From NCBI RefSeq assembly GCF_900113735.1, contig NZ_FOQM01000004.1, positions 1 to 64,000 on the forward strand: DNA of 64,000 nucleotides. Reading direction: 5' to 3'. The translations under genes were made by a program, and so were the position numbers. This DNA comes from Bradyrhizobium sp. Gha. GTDB taxonomy: Bacteria > Pseudomonadota > Alphaproteobacteria > Rhizobiales > Xanthobacteraceae. The notes under the pieces were generated by a model. It was not told where the DNA came from and did no database searches. It was given only the letters and a program-made list of their open reading frames with translations. Positions 54,950-63,171 of the stretch are shown here, piece after piece; position 1 is the first letter of the stretch, and every line of letters starts with the position of its first letter.

Positions 54950-55222
54950 TTAACGATATTCCGGCGGCACATATGCGGAATATGCATCCCAATACGCGTG
55001 CCCGCCGTAAGGGCCGTAGGCTCCGTATAGCGGATAACATGAATAAGCGTCCGGGCAGCGAAGAAAGCGGCGGGCGTGGCGCATCTTGATGTAGGTGCCA
55101 TCACGGGGACGGAGCTCGACCGCCTTGTCGGCAGCGGATGCGGAGGGGATGGCCGCGCCCCAGACCAGGCCCGTCACGACCAGAGAAACGGCAACGAGCA
55201 ATCGACGCATCCAAATCCCCAT
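54950..55222 (-). CDS. Small secreted Tyr/Gly-rich protein, unknown
   Basis: A 90-residue protein with signal peptide (LLVAVSLVVTGLVWGAAI, ending at SASA) and a mature part with RPRDGTYIKMRHARRF, CPDAYSCYPLYGAYG and a Tyr/Ala/Gly-rich end. Two cysteines in the mature part may pair. I do not recognise a named family; small secreted proteins with such ends are common in Bradyrhizobium. ATG 55210 is an alternative start, also with a purine-rich stretch before it. Confidence 0.65.
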   Translation of the reverse strand: MGIWMRRLLVAVSLVVTGLVWGAAIPSASAADKAVELRPRDGTYIKMRHARRFLRCPDAYSCYPLYGAYGPYGGHAYWDAYSAYVPPEYR

Positions 55223-55495
55223 AGAACCTCATCCTCACAACAAGAGGATTGAATGATTAACGGGACTACGCGTCTCTGTATAGCTGGCCGCTGAGGTCGA
55301 GCCTTGAATTCACCTGCATTGTTGCCGCACTGCCGCAGCCAAAAGCGACGTGACCGCGACCGCCTTCAGGTAGCCAGGCGGATCAACTTTCGAATGCAGA
55401 ACTCTACCACAAATTCAACGACTTAACTGAAGAACCGGCATTCTCTCACGTTCCGTCGCAGCGAGGATTTGCCCTCCTCTGCCTTCCTCCAGTTC

Positions 55496-56213
55496 TCAGG
55501 TCGAATAGACCTCGTCCGTAAAATAGAGGTGCTGGACCCCGGTCAAGGTGAGTACCTGACCGGTGTCGCCGAAGGTGATCGTGGTGGTCGATCCCGCAGC
55601 CACGATAGTCCCATCGGTCGATGCTCGCCCGTCGATAAAGGCCACGTTGCCGGCACCACTTCCGATCACCGTATCGTTGCCAGTGTGAAATGCGATCTCG
55701 CATGTCGTGTTGCCGTTGCTGCCGCCATGCCGGTGACGCGTGTGCCCCCAATCTCGGACTGCGGATCGAAAATCTGCACAGTCGCTTGCCCCGGCGTCAC
55801 CAGGGAGGCGACGTTGAGCGAGTTGTAGAGAACATCCCCGTTTTCGATCACCTGTCCGGCGTTGTCGATCCCGGCCGGATAGGTGTCGATGTAAGTCTGG
55901 ACTGACGACACGGTGCCGTCCGCACTGACGACAAAGGCGTGTGGAAGCGCAGCGACGACCGCAACGCCGGTAACATCGCCTGCATCGTTGATGCCGGTTA
56001 GGCTGTTTGCGTAGTTGCAATCCCATCGACGGTTGTGAGGATGCCGTTCTTCCAGATGAAGCCGTGAACGACCCCGCCTGAGTCCGTATAAGTGCCGACG
56101 AGTTGGCCCGAGTTGTTGAGCCTATTGACGCTGCTGTAGGGGGGCAGCAGTGGATCGAACGATACAAACGAATATCCCGAGTCGGGATCGAACGCCTTCA
56201 CCTTCGCGCCCAT
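55496..56213 (-). pseudogene. Frameshifted HAF-repeat/RTX-like secreted protein remnant
   Basis: Three minus-strand frames carry successive parts of one protein. Frame one (56213 down to about 56000) has NRLNNSGQLVGTYTDSGGVV and HGFIWKNG, the HAF extracellular repeat pattern. A shift near 56020 moves the sense to a frame with LTGINDAGDVTGVAVVAALP and IDNAGQVIENGDVLYNSLNV. A second shift near 55720 leads to TGNDTVIGSGAGNVAFIDG and a closing FTDEVYST, like RTX-type ends. The likely original product was a secreted surface protein. Its start region lies against the rfbD stop, so the 5-prime part may be lost. Confidence 0.7.
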
Positions 56214-56217
56214 GAAA

Positions 56218-57108
56218 TCATTGAAAGGCGTCCAACTCAGACTGAAGTGCCTGCTCCCAGGGCTTGGGCACGATGCCATAGGCATCCTTGAGCCGCGTTA
56301 GATCCAATCGCGAGTTTGAAGGGCGCGTAGCCTTGGTCGGATAATCTGCGGTCGCAATCGGGGTCACGACTGCCGTCTTGAGAGCGACGCCGCGGGCGTG
56401 AAGCGAGTTGATGATCTCCGATGCGAAGCCGTGCCAGCTCGTCGATCCGGAATTGGTAAGATGCAGAAGCCCGCCTGCACGCGCAAAATGCCGCGGCAAA
56501 TCTTCCGCGGGCTGCTGCTCCAGAATCTGCACCAGCGTAGTTGCGATGGTGGAGGCGGAAGTTGGGGTCCCGAACTGGTCGGCGACGACGCGCAGGGTGT
56601 CGCGCTCCTTTGCCAGCCTGATCATGGTGCGCATGAAGTTTGCGCCTTGCGCGGCGTATACCCATGCCGTGCGTATCACGAGATGTGAACCGCCGGCATT
56701 ACGGACTTCGCGTTCACCCGCAAGCTTCGTTCGCCCGTATACCGACAAGGGGCCGGTTGGATCGTCCTCGCGCCAGGCATTGTTGCCGCCACCGGCAAAT
56801 ACATAGTCCGTCGAGAAATGGACGATCGGAACCCTATTTGAAGCGGCCCAACGCGCCATCGCCGCCGGCGCTTTTGCATTCACGAGAAGGGCGAGGGCCT
56901 CCTCGTCTTCAGCGCGATCGACAGCCGTGTAAGCCGCGGGATTGATGACGAGATCAGGCCTTACCTCATCGAGCTGAGCCTCGATCGAGTCCGGCTTGGA
57001 CAGATCGAGATCCGCCCGTGTCGGCGCAATGACCGTGTGCTTGCGCTCCAAGAGCGGCAACAGCGCACCGCCGACCTGACCTCGCGTTCCCGTCAACAGG
57101 ATGCGCAT
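56218..57108 (-). CDS. rfbD: dTDP-4-dehydrorhamnose reductase
   Basis: A 296-residue SDR-fold enzyme (RmlD) that reduces dTDP-4-keto-L-rhamnose to dTDP-L-rhamnose with NAD(P)H. It has the dinucleotide motif LLTGTRGQVGGAL, HFSTDYVFAG and the Tyr124-x3-Lys128 pair in VYGRTKLAGE. Length is normal. Its ATG overlaps the stop of rfbC by one base (TGATG), so the two are coupled. The rhamnose made is presumably a sugar of the polysaccharide built by the locus. Confidence 0.95.
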   Translation of the reverse strand: MRILLTGTRGQVGGALLPLLERKHTVIAPTRADLDLSKPDSIEAQLDEVRPDLVINPAAYTAVDRAEDEEALALLVNAKAPAAMARWAASNRVPIVHFSTDYVFAGGGNNAWREDDPTGPLSVYGRTKLAGEREVRNAGGSHLVIRTAWVYAAQGANFMRTMIRLAKERDTLRVVADQFGTPTSASTIATTLVQILEQQPAEDLPRHFARAGGLLHLTNSGSTSWHGFASEIINSLHARGVALKTAVVTPIATADYPTKATRPSNSRLDLTRLKDAYGIVPKPWEQALQSELDAFQ

Positions 57109-57662
57109 CAGATCTGTCCATAGATCGGAAGGTTTTTGACTTGCGACAGCAAGGGCGCCTCGGCGTCCTTTGCCGACAGCAAGGGATTGTCGACGCCCCA
57201 GGCGATACCGATGGAGGGGTCGTTCCAGCGGATCGAAACCTCGTCTTTCGGGCTGTAAACATCATCGCACTTGTAGAAGAAATCTGCCGTCTCCGAGAGG
57301 ACCGCAAAGCCATGGGCAAAGCCGCGGGGGACCCACAATTGACGCCGGTTTTCCTCGCTCAATTCGACGGCAACGTGCCGCCCAAAATTGGGGCTGCCGA
57401 CGCGGACGTCGACAGCAACGTCGAGCACGCGTCCGCGCATCGCGCTGACCAGCTTGCCCTGCGTGTTGGGATTTTGCAGATGAAGACCGCGAAGGACGCC
57501 TTGAGCGGAGCGGGACATGTTGTCCTGAATGAAAGGACGATGAATGCCCGCGTCCCGATAACGTTGAAACTGATAGGTTTCGAGGAAGAAACCGCGTTGA
57601 TCGCCAAAAAGCTTCGGTTCGATAATCAGGACTTCCGGAAGATCAGTCGCAATAACATTCAT
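57108..57662 (-). CDS. rfbC: dTDP-4-dehydrorhamnose 3,5-epimerase
   Basis: A 184-residue cupin-fold enzyme (RmlC) that epimerises C3 and C5 of dTDP-4-keto-6-deoxy-glucose. Conserved parts are [29 protein letters not shown] with catalytic His61, [10 protein letters not shown] and YKCDDVYSP. It is first in a two-gene minus-strand unit with rfbD and divergent from rfbA, with about 106 bases between starts to hold both promoters. Confidence 0.95.
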   Translation of the reverse strand: MNVIATDLPEVLIIEPKLFGDQRGFFLETYQFQRYRDAGIHRPFIQDNMSRSAQGVLRGLHLQNPNTQGKLVSAMRGRVLDVAVDVRVGSPNFGRHVAVELSEENRRQLWVPRGFAHGFAVLSETADFFYKCDDVYSPKDEVSIRWNDPSIGIAWGVDNPLLSAKDAEAPLLSQVKNLPIYGQI

Positions 57663-57768
57663 TTTCAGCGCCTACACCCTTGGCGTCGTCGATTTACTCT
57701 ACCTCTATAACAAACTTGTGCAGCGCACGCTATCTGCTAACTTTCGAAAGGTTAAATTGAGAGGGGCT

Positions 57769-58644
57769 ATGAAGGGGATCATTCTCGCCGGCGGCACGGG
57801 CTCGCGCCTCTATCCGGTCACGACCGTCGTATCCAAGCAATTGCTGCCCGTCTTCGACAAGCCGATGATCTACTACCCGCTGTCGACGCTGATGCTGGCG
57901 GGCATCCGCGACATTCTCGTCATCTCCACGCCGCAGGACAAACCCCTGTTTCAACGGCTGCTCGGCAATGGCTCCGAGATCGGGCTCCGCTTCGAATACG
58001 CGACGCAGGAGACCCCGCGCGGCCTCGCCGATGCTTTCATCGTCGGTCGCGACTTCGTCGGCTCGGATTCGGTGGCGCTGATCCTCGGCGACAACATCTT
58101 TTACGGCCACGGACTGCCGAGCCTGCTGTCCAGCGCGTCTGTGCGCAAGACAGGCGCCACCGTCTTCGGCTATGTCGTCAATGAGCCGCAAGCCTATGGC
58201 GTCGTCGAGCTCGACGGCACCGGCCGCGCCCTGTCGATCGAGGAGAAGCCCAAACAGCCGAAATCCAACGTCGCGGTGACCGGCCTGTATTTTTACGACA
58301 ATGACGTGCTCGACATCGCAGCCAACGTCAAACCCTCGGCGCGCGGCGAGATCGAGATCACCGACGTCAACAGGGCCTACATGGAGCGCGGCGACCTGTT
58401 CGTCGAGGTGCTCGGCCGCGGCTTCGCCTGGCTCGACACCGGCACGCATGCCTCGCTGGTCGAGGCCAGTCATTTCGTGCAGATCCTGGAGCAGCGCCAG
58501 GGCCTGCGCATCGCCTGCCCCGAGGAGATCGCGCTCAGGCAGGGCTACATTTCGTTGCGGCAATTCGAAAACGTTGCCGAGAAGTCCGCCAAGAGCAGCT
58601 ACGGCGAATATTTGAAATCGGTGGCGCGCAGCTATGCGCGCTGA
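57769..58644 (+). CDS. rfbA: Glucose-1-phosphate thymidylyltransferase
   Basis: A 291-residue nucleotidyltransferase (RmlA) making dTDP-glucose from glucose 1-phosphate, the product of Pgm at the left end of the window. It begins [18 protein letters not shown], has [30 protein letters not shown] and [15 protein letters not shown]. The ATG 57769 follows GAGAGGGG; a longer start 17 codons upstream is open but not family-like. rfbB follows 21 bases later. Confidence 0.96.
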   Translation: MKGIILAGGTGSRLYPVTTVVSKQLLPVFDKPMIYYPLSTLMLAGIRDILVISTPQDKPLFQRLLGNGSEIGLRFEYATQETPRGLADAFIVGRDFVGSDSVALILGDNIFYGHGLPSLLSSASVRKTGATVFGYVVNEPQAYGVVELDGTGRALSIEEKPKQPKSNVAVTGLYFYDNDVLDIAANVKPSARGEIEITDVNRAYMERGDLFVEVLGRGFAWLDTGTHASLVEASHFVQILEQRQGLRIACPEEIALRQGYISLRQFENVAEKSAKSSYGEYLKSVARSYAR

Positions 58645-58665
58645 ACGAGCGGCAGGAGAAGCTTG

Positions 58666-59733
58666 ATGCGCTTCAAGGGTTCCACGATCTTCGTCACCGG
58701 CGGCGCCGGCTTCATCGGGTCTGCCGTGATACGCCACCTCCTGCGCGACACGCATGCGCGAGTCGTCAACGTCGACAAGCTGACCTACGCGGCCAATCTG
58801 GAGTCGCTGCCGGGCGCAACGGGCAATCCGCATTACGCCTTCGAGCAGCAGTGCATCTGCGATGGCGCGGGCCTGAGGAAGCTGTTCGAGAAGTACCAGC
58901 CCGACGCGGTGATGAACCTCGCCGCCGAAAGCCATGTCGACCGCTCGATCGACGGGCCCGGCGAGTTCATCCAGACCAACATCGTCGGCACCTTCACGAT
59001 CCTGCAGGAGGCGCTGCGCCACTGGCGCTCGCTCGCCGGCGAGAAGCGCGACAATTTCCGCTTCCTTCACATCTCGACCGACGAGGTGTTCGGATCGCTC
59101 GGCGCGGATGGCCTGTTCACGGAGAGCAGTCCTTACGCACCCAACTCGCCCTACTCGGCCAGCAAAGCCGCCTCCGACCATCTGGTGCGCGCCTGGCGGG
59201 AGACCTACGAGCTGCCGACGCTGCTGACCAACTGTTCCAACAATTACGGGCCCTATCACTTCCCGGAGAAGCTGATCCCGCACATGATCATCAAGGGCCT
59301 CGCGGGCGAGAAGCTGCCGGTCTACGGCGACGGCCAGAACATCCGCGACTGGCTCTATGTCGAGGACCACGCGCGTGCGCTCAGCCTGGTGCTGGAGCGC
59401 GGCGAAATCGGCGAGACCTACAATGTCGGCGGCCGCAACGAGCGCACCAACCTGCACGTCGTGGAGACGATCTGCGACCTGCTCGACCAATTCGCCTCCC
59501 GGCCCGAAGGCCGGCGCCGCGACCTGATCTCCTTCGTCACCGACCGCCCCGGCCACGACCGCCGCTACGCCATCGACGCCAGCAAGCTCGAGCGCGAGCT
59601 CGGCTGGCGCGCCGAAGAGACCTTCGAAAGCGGCATCGAAAAGACGGTGCGCTGGTACATCGACCAGCAGCCCTGGTGGCAGGCGATCCTGGAGCGGGGG
59701 TATCAGGCGAAGCGAGTGGGGTTGAGCAAGTAG
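58666..59733 (+). CDS. rfbB: dTDP-glucose 4,6-dehydratase
   Basis: A 355-residue SDR enzyme (RmlB) forming dTDP-4-keto-6-deoxyglucose with bound NAD. It has [14 protein letters not shown], the active-site [12 protein letters not shown] (Thr138, Asp139, Glu140), and Tyr163-x3-Lys167 in [18 protein letters not shown] and [17 protein letters not shown] are typical of this enzyme. The ATG 58666 follows GGAG; a TTG one codon earlier is not preferred. A 737-residue frame antisense to rfbA and rfbB is a shadow. Confidence 0.96.
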   Translation: MRFKGSTIFVTGGAGFIGSAVIRHLLRDTHARVVNVDKLTYAANLESLPGATGNPHYAFEQQCICDGAGLRKLFEKYQPDAVMNLAAESHVDRSIDGPGEFIQTNIVGTFTILQEALRHWRSLAGEKRDNFRFLHISTDEVFGSLGADGLFTESSPYAPNSPYSASKAASDHLVRAWRETYELPTLLTNCSNNYGPYHFPEKLIPHMIIKGLAGEKLPVYGDGQNIRDWLYVEDHARALSLVLERGEIGETYNVGGRNERTNLHVVETICDLLDQFASRPEGRRRDLISFVTDRPGHDRRYAIDASKLERELGWRAEETFESGIEKTVRWYIDQQPWWQAILERGYQAKRVGLSK

Positions 59734-59831
59734 GGGACTAGGCAGTTTGGTACTCAGCAAAAATGGAAAAACAACCCCATGCACAGTAGCCGTCAAGGCT
59801 GAATGCTGAATTTTGATATTCCGAAATATTA

Positions 59832-59860
59832 TTGACCCGACGGGCAAAACAGGGATAAAG
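59832..59860 (+). promoter_or_regulatory. Candidate sigma-70 promoter before the methyltransferase
   Basis: TTGACC (59832-59837) and ATAAAG (59855-59860) are spaced by 17 bases in the AT-rich 235-base gap after rfbB. The same stretch has a short CCCGACGGG palindrome that occurs in intergenic repeats of Bradyrhizobium as I recall, so it may be a repeat fragment instead. The start of the next gene is about 110 bases downstream. Confidence 0.35.
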
Positions 59861-59968
59861 TTAGATCGTTGCGGATCCGTGACGGGCTCACGTCGCAACC
59901 ATGTGTTGGCATACGATGCGGGCAACGACCGTTGGCGACACAACTATTCGGCCCAGAGAGGGATTTCG

Positions 59969-60736
59969 ATGTCAGGTGCTCAACCGGGAGAGACTCAGTG
60001 CTTCGCAGGCTACTGCCCCGTCTGCGAGAAACAGACCACCTTCGTTCTTAGAAATCCCAACATCTACCGATCGACGCAGTGCCAAAATTGTCAATGTGGA
60101 CCCCGGCAGCGCGCTTTATTTTGCACGTTGAACCGTTTCTTTCCGACATGGCGAACGATGGCAGTGCACGAGAGTTCTCCAGGCTGGGACAAAGTGAGTC
60201 AGCGGCTCGTCGCCGAGTGCAACAACTACACAGCGTCTCAGTGGGAGCCTGGGGTGCCTGGTGGGACCCTCGTCACAAATACGAAACTGCCTTGCAAGAA
60301 GTATTATGTTCAGAATCTCGAGGCGCAGACCTTTGACGACAATATTTTCGATCTGGTTATCACACAGGATGTGTTTGAGCACGTATTTAGCCCCGATAGA
60401 GCCATAGCGGAAATCGCGCGGACATTGAAGCCAGGCGGCGGGTACATCATGAGCGTACCTGTGGTGCGCCGAGCCCAGTCATCGCGTAGGCGCGCTCGGC
60501 TAACGAAAGAGGGATCAATAGAAAACATTCTTCCGCCGGAGTTTCATGGCAATCCTGTTAATGGTGAAGGCGCGATCGTAACGATCGACTGGGGCTTCGA
60601 TATCGGCGCGTATTTAGCCGCCGCATCTGGAATGCACTTTCTTATGCTTGAGATCGACGATCTCGCGAGAGGCATCCGGGACGAATGTAATCTTACGCTA
60701 GTTGGGTTCAAGCGCCCGCTGCCCGATTTAAGTTGA
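59969..60736 (+). CDS. SAM-dependent methyltransferase with N-terminal zinc-ribbon
   Basis: A 255-residue protein. Residues 14-45 form a zinc-ribbon-like unit with two CxxC pairs, YCPVCEK (16/19) and QCQNCQCG (38/41). The rest is a class I methyltransferase: SPGWDKVSQRLVAEC, FDLVITQDVFEHVFSPD, then IARTLKPGGGYIMSVP. It probably methylates a sugar or a sugar-bound group of the polysaccharide, though the substrate is not evident. The frame is open upstream but ATG 59969 has AGAGAGGG before it. From here codon and base use become more AT-rich than in the rest of the window. Confidence 0.82.
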   Translation: MSGAQPGETQCFAGYCPVCEKQTTFVLRNPNIYRSTQCQNCQCGPRQRALFCTLNRFFPTWRTMAVHESSPGWDKVSQRLVAECNNYTASQWEPGVPGGTLVTNTKLPCKKYYVQNLEAQTFDDNIFDLVITQDVFEHVFSPDRAIAEIARTLKPGGGYIMSVPVVRRAQSSRRRARLTKEGSIENILPPEFHGNPVNGEGAIVTIDWGFDIGAYLAAASGMHFLMLEIDDLARGIRDECNLTLVGFKRPLPDLS

Positions 60737-60776
60737 CGCGCCGGGAGTCGACGAGACCTTTACAGTTCAATAACAG

Positions 60777-60947
60777 ATGCTCTCATCATCCTTTTATGAC
60801 AAAGTGTCGCCTGGAGCATTTATCGTCCTCAATGACTATGGACCAGTTGTCGATGCTCGGCGCCCCGTCGATATTTTCAAGCCGAGCGCGGAATATGGAG
60901 CAGATGTACGTCGCGATGCCGACGGGGTATTCTGGAATACGCGATAG
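60777..60947 (+). pseudogene. Remnant of a TylF-like O-methyltransferase
   Basis: A 56-residue frame from ATG 60777 to TAG 60945 reads FYDKVSPGAFIVLNDYG and then VDIFKPSAEYGADV, the end part of TylF/macrocin O-methyltransferases (usually SPGGFVIIDDYG then VDEF). Just upstream, in another frame, ESTRPLQ resembles the preceding YEST part, with an in-frame stop between. The piece is far too short to be active, so it is a fragment of a decayed gene. The family call rests on one motif. Confidence 0.5.
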
Positions 60948-61012
60948 CAGTTCGCTCGTGGCCGCGATACTCTTAGAGGCGGATTGCTCTTGTTCCGCTC
61001 GAGAAATTCCCG

Positions 61013-62173
61013 ATGACCTTAAATCCCAAAGAACTATGTCGCCGATCGGTATTGGCTGTGCTGGCCGCGCATGTCGCGCTGCCAAGAGCAGCTCGATCCG
61101 AACAGGTCGACTCACAGCGGCCTCTCGTAGGCGCGCTCCGATGGGACGCCTGGTACGCTCCCGGATCAACAACGACTGACGCTCTCCAAGAATCCTTGGC
61201 GCCAGAAAAGTACCGATGGCGCGTTCCCTTTTTTGCTGAAGTTCAGCCGGGGAAGATGCCCAAGTTTCCACCGATCTCACAAGCTGAGATGGATCTTGAG
61301 ATCAGGCAGGCAAGCTTTGCCGGCCTCGATTACTGGGCATTCGTTGCGTACGGCAACGATGATTCAATGTCACTGGCGCTTTCGAAATACCTAACGAGTC
61401 GCAATCGAGACTTGGTTAAGTTCTGCCTGTTCACGGAGCTCAGCCATTGGGGAACTGTTAGTCATCCGGCCAAGTTGATTTCCGAGCACATCGCACTAAT
61501 GGGCCGCAAAGAATACGTTAGGGTACAAGATGCGCGACCGCTTTATTTTCTTGGCTTTATTGACAAGAAATCTGTGACCGAGCGATGGGGCAGCAACGAC
61601 GGCTTGCGAAACGAGATTCAAGATTTTCGAAGTCGCTGTGTGGCCTCAGGGGCCGGAAATCCATTCATAGTACTCGCGGGTACAGCTTCAGAGATCGAAG
61701 ATTGGTCGTCTTTGCCAGGTGATGCGATTGGAGCTTACGTCGTCAGTGATCCGCGAGGAAGTGGCAGCTATGCCTCACTGACACAGTTGGTTGAGCGACG
61801 ATGGCAATCGATGGCCCGCCACGGCCTTCCCGTCGTCCCCACAGTCGTTACAGGCTGGGATCGCAGACCAAGAGTTGAGCATCCGGTACCTTGGGAACAC
61901 AACCAAAAGCCAGGCGAAGGCTCAGAATTTTATTTTGATGCACCAACAGCGGACCAAATAGCTGCGCACCTTCGAAAAGCAATTCAATTCGCGTCGGCGC
62001 GGACCGACGGCAAAAAGGCTCCAGCGATCCTAGTTTATGCTTGGAACGAAAATGACGAAGGCGGCTGGCTGGTGCCAACCAGCCCGTGCGATACTCAACG
62101 ACTTGAAGCCTTCCATAGCGTCCTATCTACGGAGCCACTGAGTCACAATCCGAAATGTAAGATTATCGAATAG
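61013..62173 (+). CDS. Secreted WbsX/GH99-like protein
   Basis: A 386-residue protein with an N-terminal signal-like stretch (SVLAVLAAHVALPRAARS) after Arg-Arg. The domain begins VGALRWDAWYAPGS, has AEMDLEIRQASFAGLDYWAF and ends in VYAWNENDEGGWLVPT. The WNE-x-x-EG-x-L-x-P ending is that of WbsX-type proteins related to GH99 (endo-mannosidase clan), found in polysaccharide loci. It may be a secreted hydrolase trimming the product. The AT-richer codon use matches the neighbours to the right, not the genes to the left. Confidence 0.75.
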   Translation: MTLNPKELCRRSVLAVLAAHVALPRAARSEQVDSQRPLVGALRWDAWYAPGSTTTDALQESLAPEKYRWRVPFFAEVQPGKMPKFPPISQAEMDLEIRQASFAGLDYWAFVAYGNDDSMSLALSKYLTSRNRDLVKFCLFTELSHWGTVSHPAKLISEHIALMGRKEYVRVQDARPLYFLGFIDKKSVTERWGSNDGLRNEIQDFRSRCVASGAGNPFIVLAGTASEIEDWSSLPGDAIGAYVVSDPRGSGSYASLTQLVERRWQSMARHGLPVVPTVVTGWDRRPRVEHPVPWEHNQKPGEGSEFYFDAPTADQIAAHLRKAIQFASARTDGKKAPAILVYAWNENDEGGWLVPTSPCDTQRLEAFHSVLSTEPLSHNPKCKIIE

Positions 62174-62233
62174 ATTACTAAGGCCGGTATCTGTGGCCTG
62201 GCTAGGAGTACGCCAGAACGCAAAATACAGACT

Positions 62234-63073
62234 TTAGAAAATTCCCTCGAACTCCCGAGGAATGCGCCACAGCGCGTCGCTTCGAATATCAGCACCCACG
62301 CTCGCGTTGGACATTTGCTCCAATAGGGGCCTGATCGGCATGTCACCTATAGAGAACCGCTCAGGGATCAACTTCGGCATCTCCGACGCGGCCCTCATCA
62401 AGTTTGTAAAATCGGAGTCTGCGATACGCTGGTGAGCGGCAGCGCTCTCATCCCGTGATGTTGCCCTCGCCAACTCCCGCGTTTGGTTCAAGCGGCGCAA
62501 GCCGATAGCCAAATCAAAATAGCGGAGATGAAACAAATATACATCGGCGAAATTCGTAGGCTGATCGCAAGTATGAAATCCCCTCCCCCACTTGATGGGT
62601 GTACTCGTGATAAGGGGCTTACACATTGGCGAAACAAAGCGCACCCAATGCCGTTGTTGGGTTACAGGCCTTGCCAAATCGAGCATATCTTCGTCGCCGA
62701 GTACCTGATGCACGTTCAGTCCCACGGCCGTAACGGTTTTCACCTCAGTCTTCGAACAGAAGTCAAGTAATCCAGCATATTTGGTCGGACTTGGAACAAC
62801 TATCTCATCAACATCTGTGTAAATGACAACATCGTAGTAATTCAGCAGCAATCCGGCGAGCCTCGACATGCTATCGACGCGCTTGATTTCGTCTTGAGGA
62901 GTACGGGGCAAATAGAACGTACTTGGATGAGAGAGGAGCCGAACTGATTGATCATCGGATCCGTGATCGACGACGAAACAGTTGTCCGCACCAATTTGAG
63001 ACGAGTAGTATTTGAACCAGATGGGGAGATATTCTGGCTCGTTGTAAACCATAGTAACTGCAGCAATTTTCAT
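62234..63073 (-). CDS. Family 2-like glycosyltransferase
   Basis: A 279-residue GT-A enzyme of the Glyco_tranf_2_4 type. It starts MKIAAVTMVYNEPEYLPIW, has DNCFVVDHGSDDQSVRLL, and the DxD metal motif in VVIYTDVDEIVVPSP. Later HWVRFVSPMCKPLITSTP and WGRGFHTCDQP follow. No signal or membrane segment is evident, so it acts in the cytoplasm. ATG 63073 is chosen because it precedes the conserved beta-strand; an earlier ATG at 63103 is open. Convergent with the WbsX-like gene. Confidence 0.85.
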   Translation of the reverse strand: MKIAAVTMVYNEPEYLPIWFKYYSSQIGADNCFVVDHGSDDQSVRLLSHPSTFYLPRTPQDEIKRVDSMSRLAGLLLNYYDVVIYTDVDEIVVPSPTKYAGLLDFCSKTEVKTVTAVGLNVHQVLGDEDMLDLARPVTQQRHWVRFVSPMCKPLITSTPIKWGRGFHTCDQPTNFADVYLFHLRYFDLAIGLRRLNQTRELARATSRDESAAAHQRIADSDFTNLMRAASEMPKLIPERFSIGDMPIRPLLEQMSNASVGADIRSDALWRIPREFEGIF

Positions 63074-63171
63074 CTGTACACGACCTGGGACTGATGGACG
63101 CATTGATCACGAGGATGTGGCCCCCCGCATAATCTTTAGAAGCGCAAATCCGAGAGGACCTTATTCGCCCG

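Noticed and set aside
56218..59733. Reading the whole locus as an LPS O-antigen cluster because of rfb genes and a ligase-like protein
   Set aside because: Two GumC/Wzc kinases, the OPX lipoprotein and WcaI/WcaF-like genes fit an exported polysaccharide better; an added role in O-antigen cannot be ruled out.
57730..59943. A 737-residue minus-strand frame opposite rfbA and rfbB
   Set aside because: Long but antisense to two textbook enzymes; Ala/Asp/Val/Arg-rich with no motif.
60733..61280. Two overlapping frames of 148 (plus) and 164 (minus) residues in the gap before the WbsX-like gene
   Set aside because: Neither has protein-like motifs; the sense signal in this stretch is the short TylF-like piece in a different frame.
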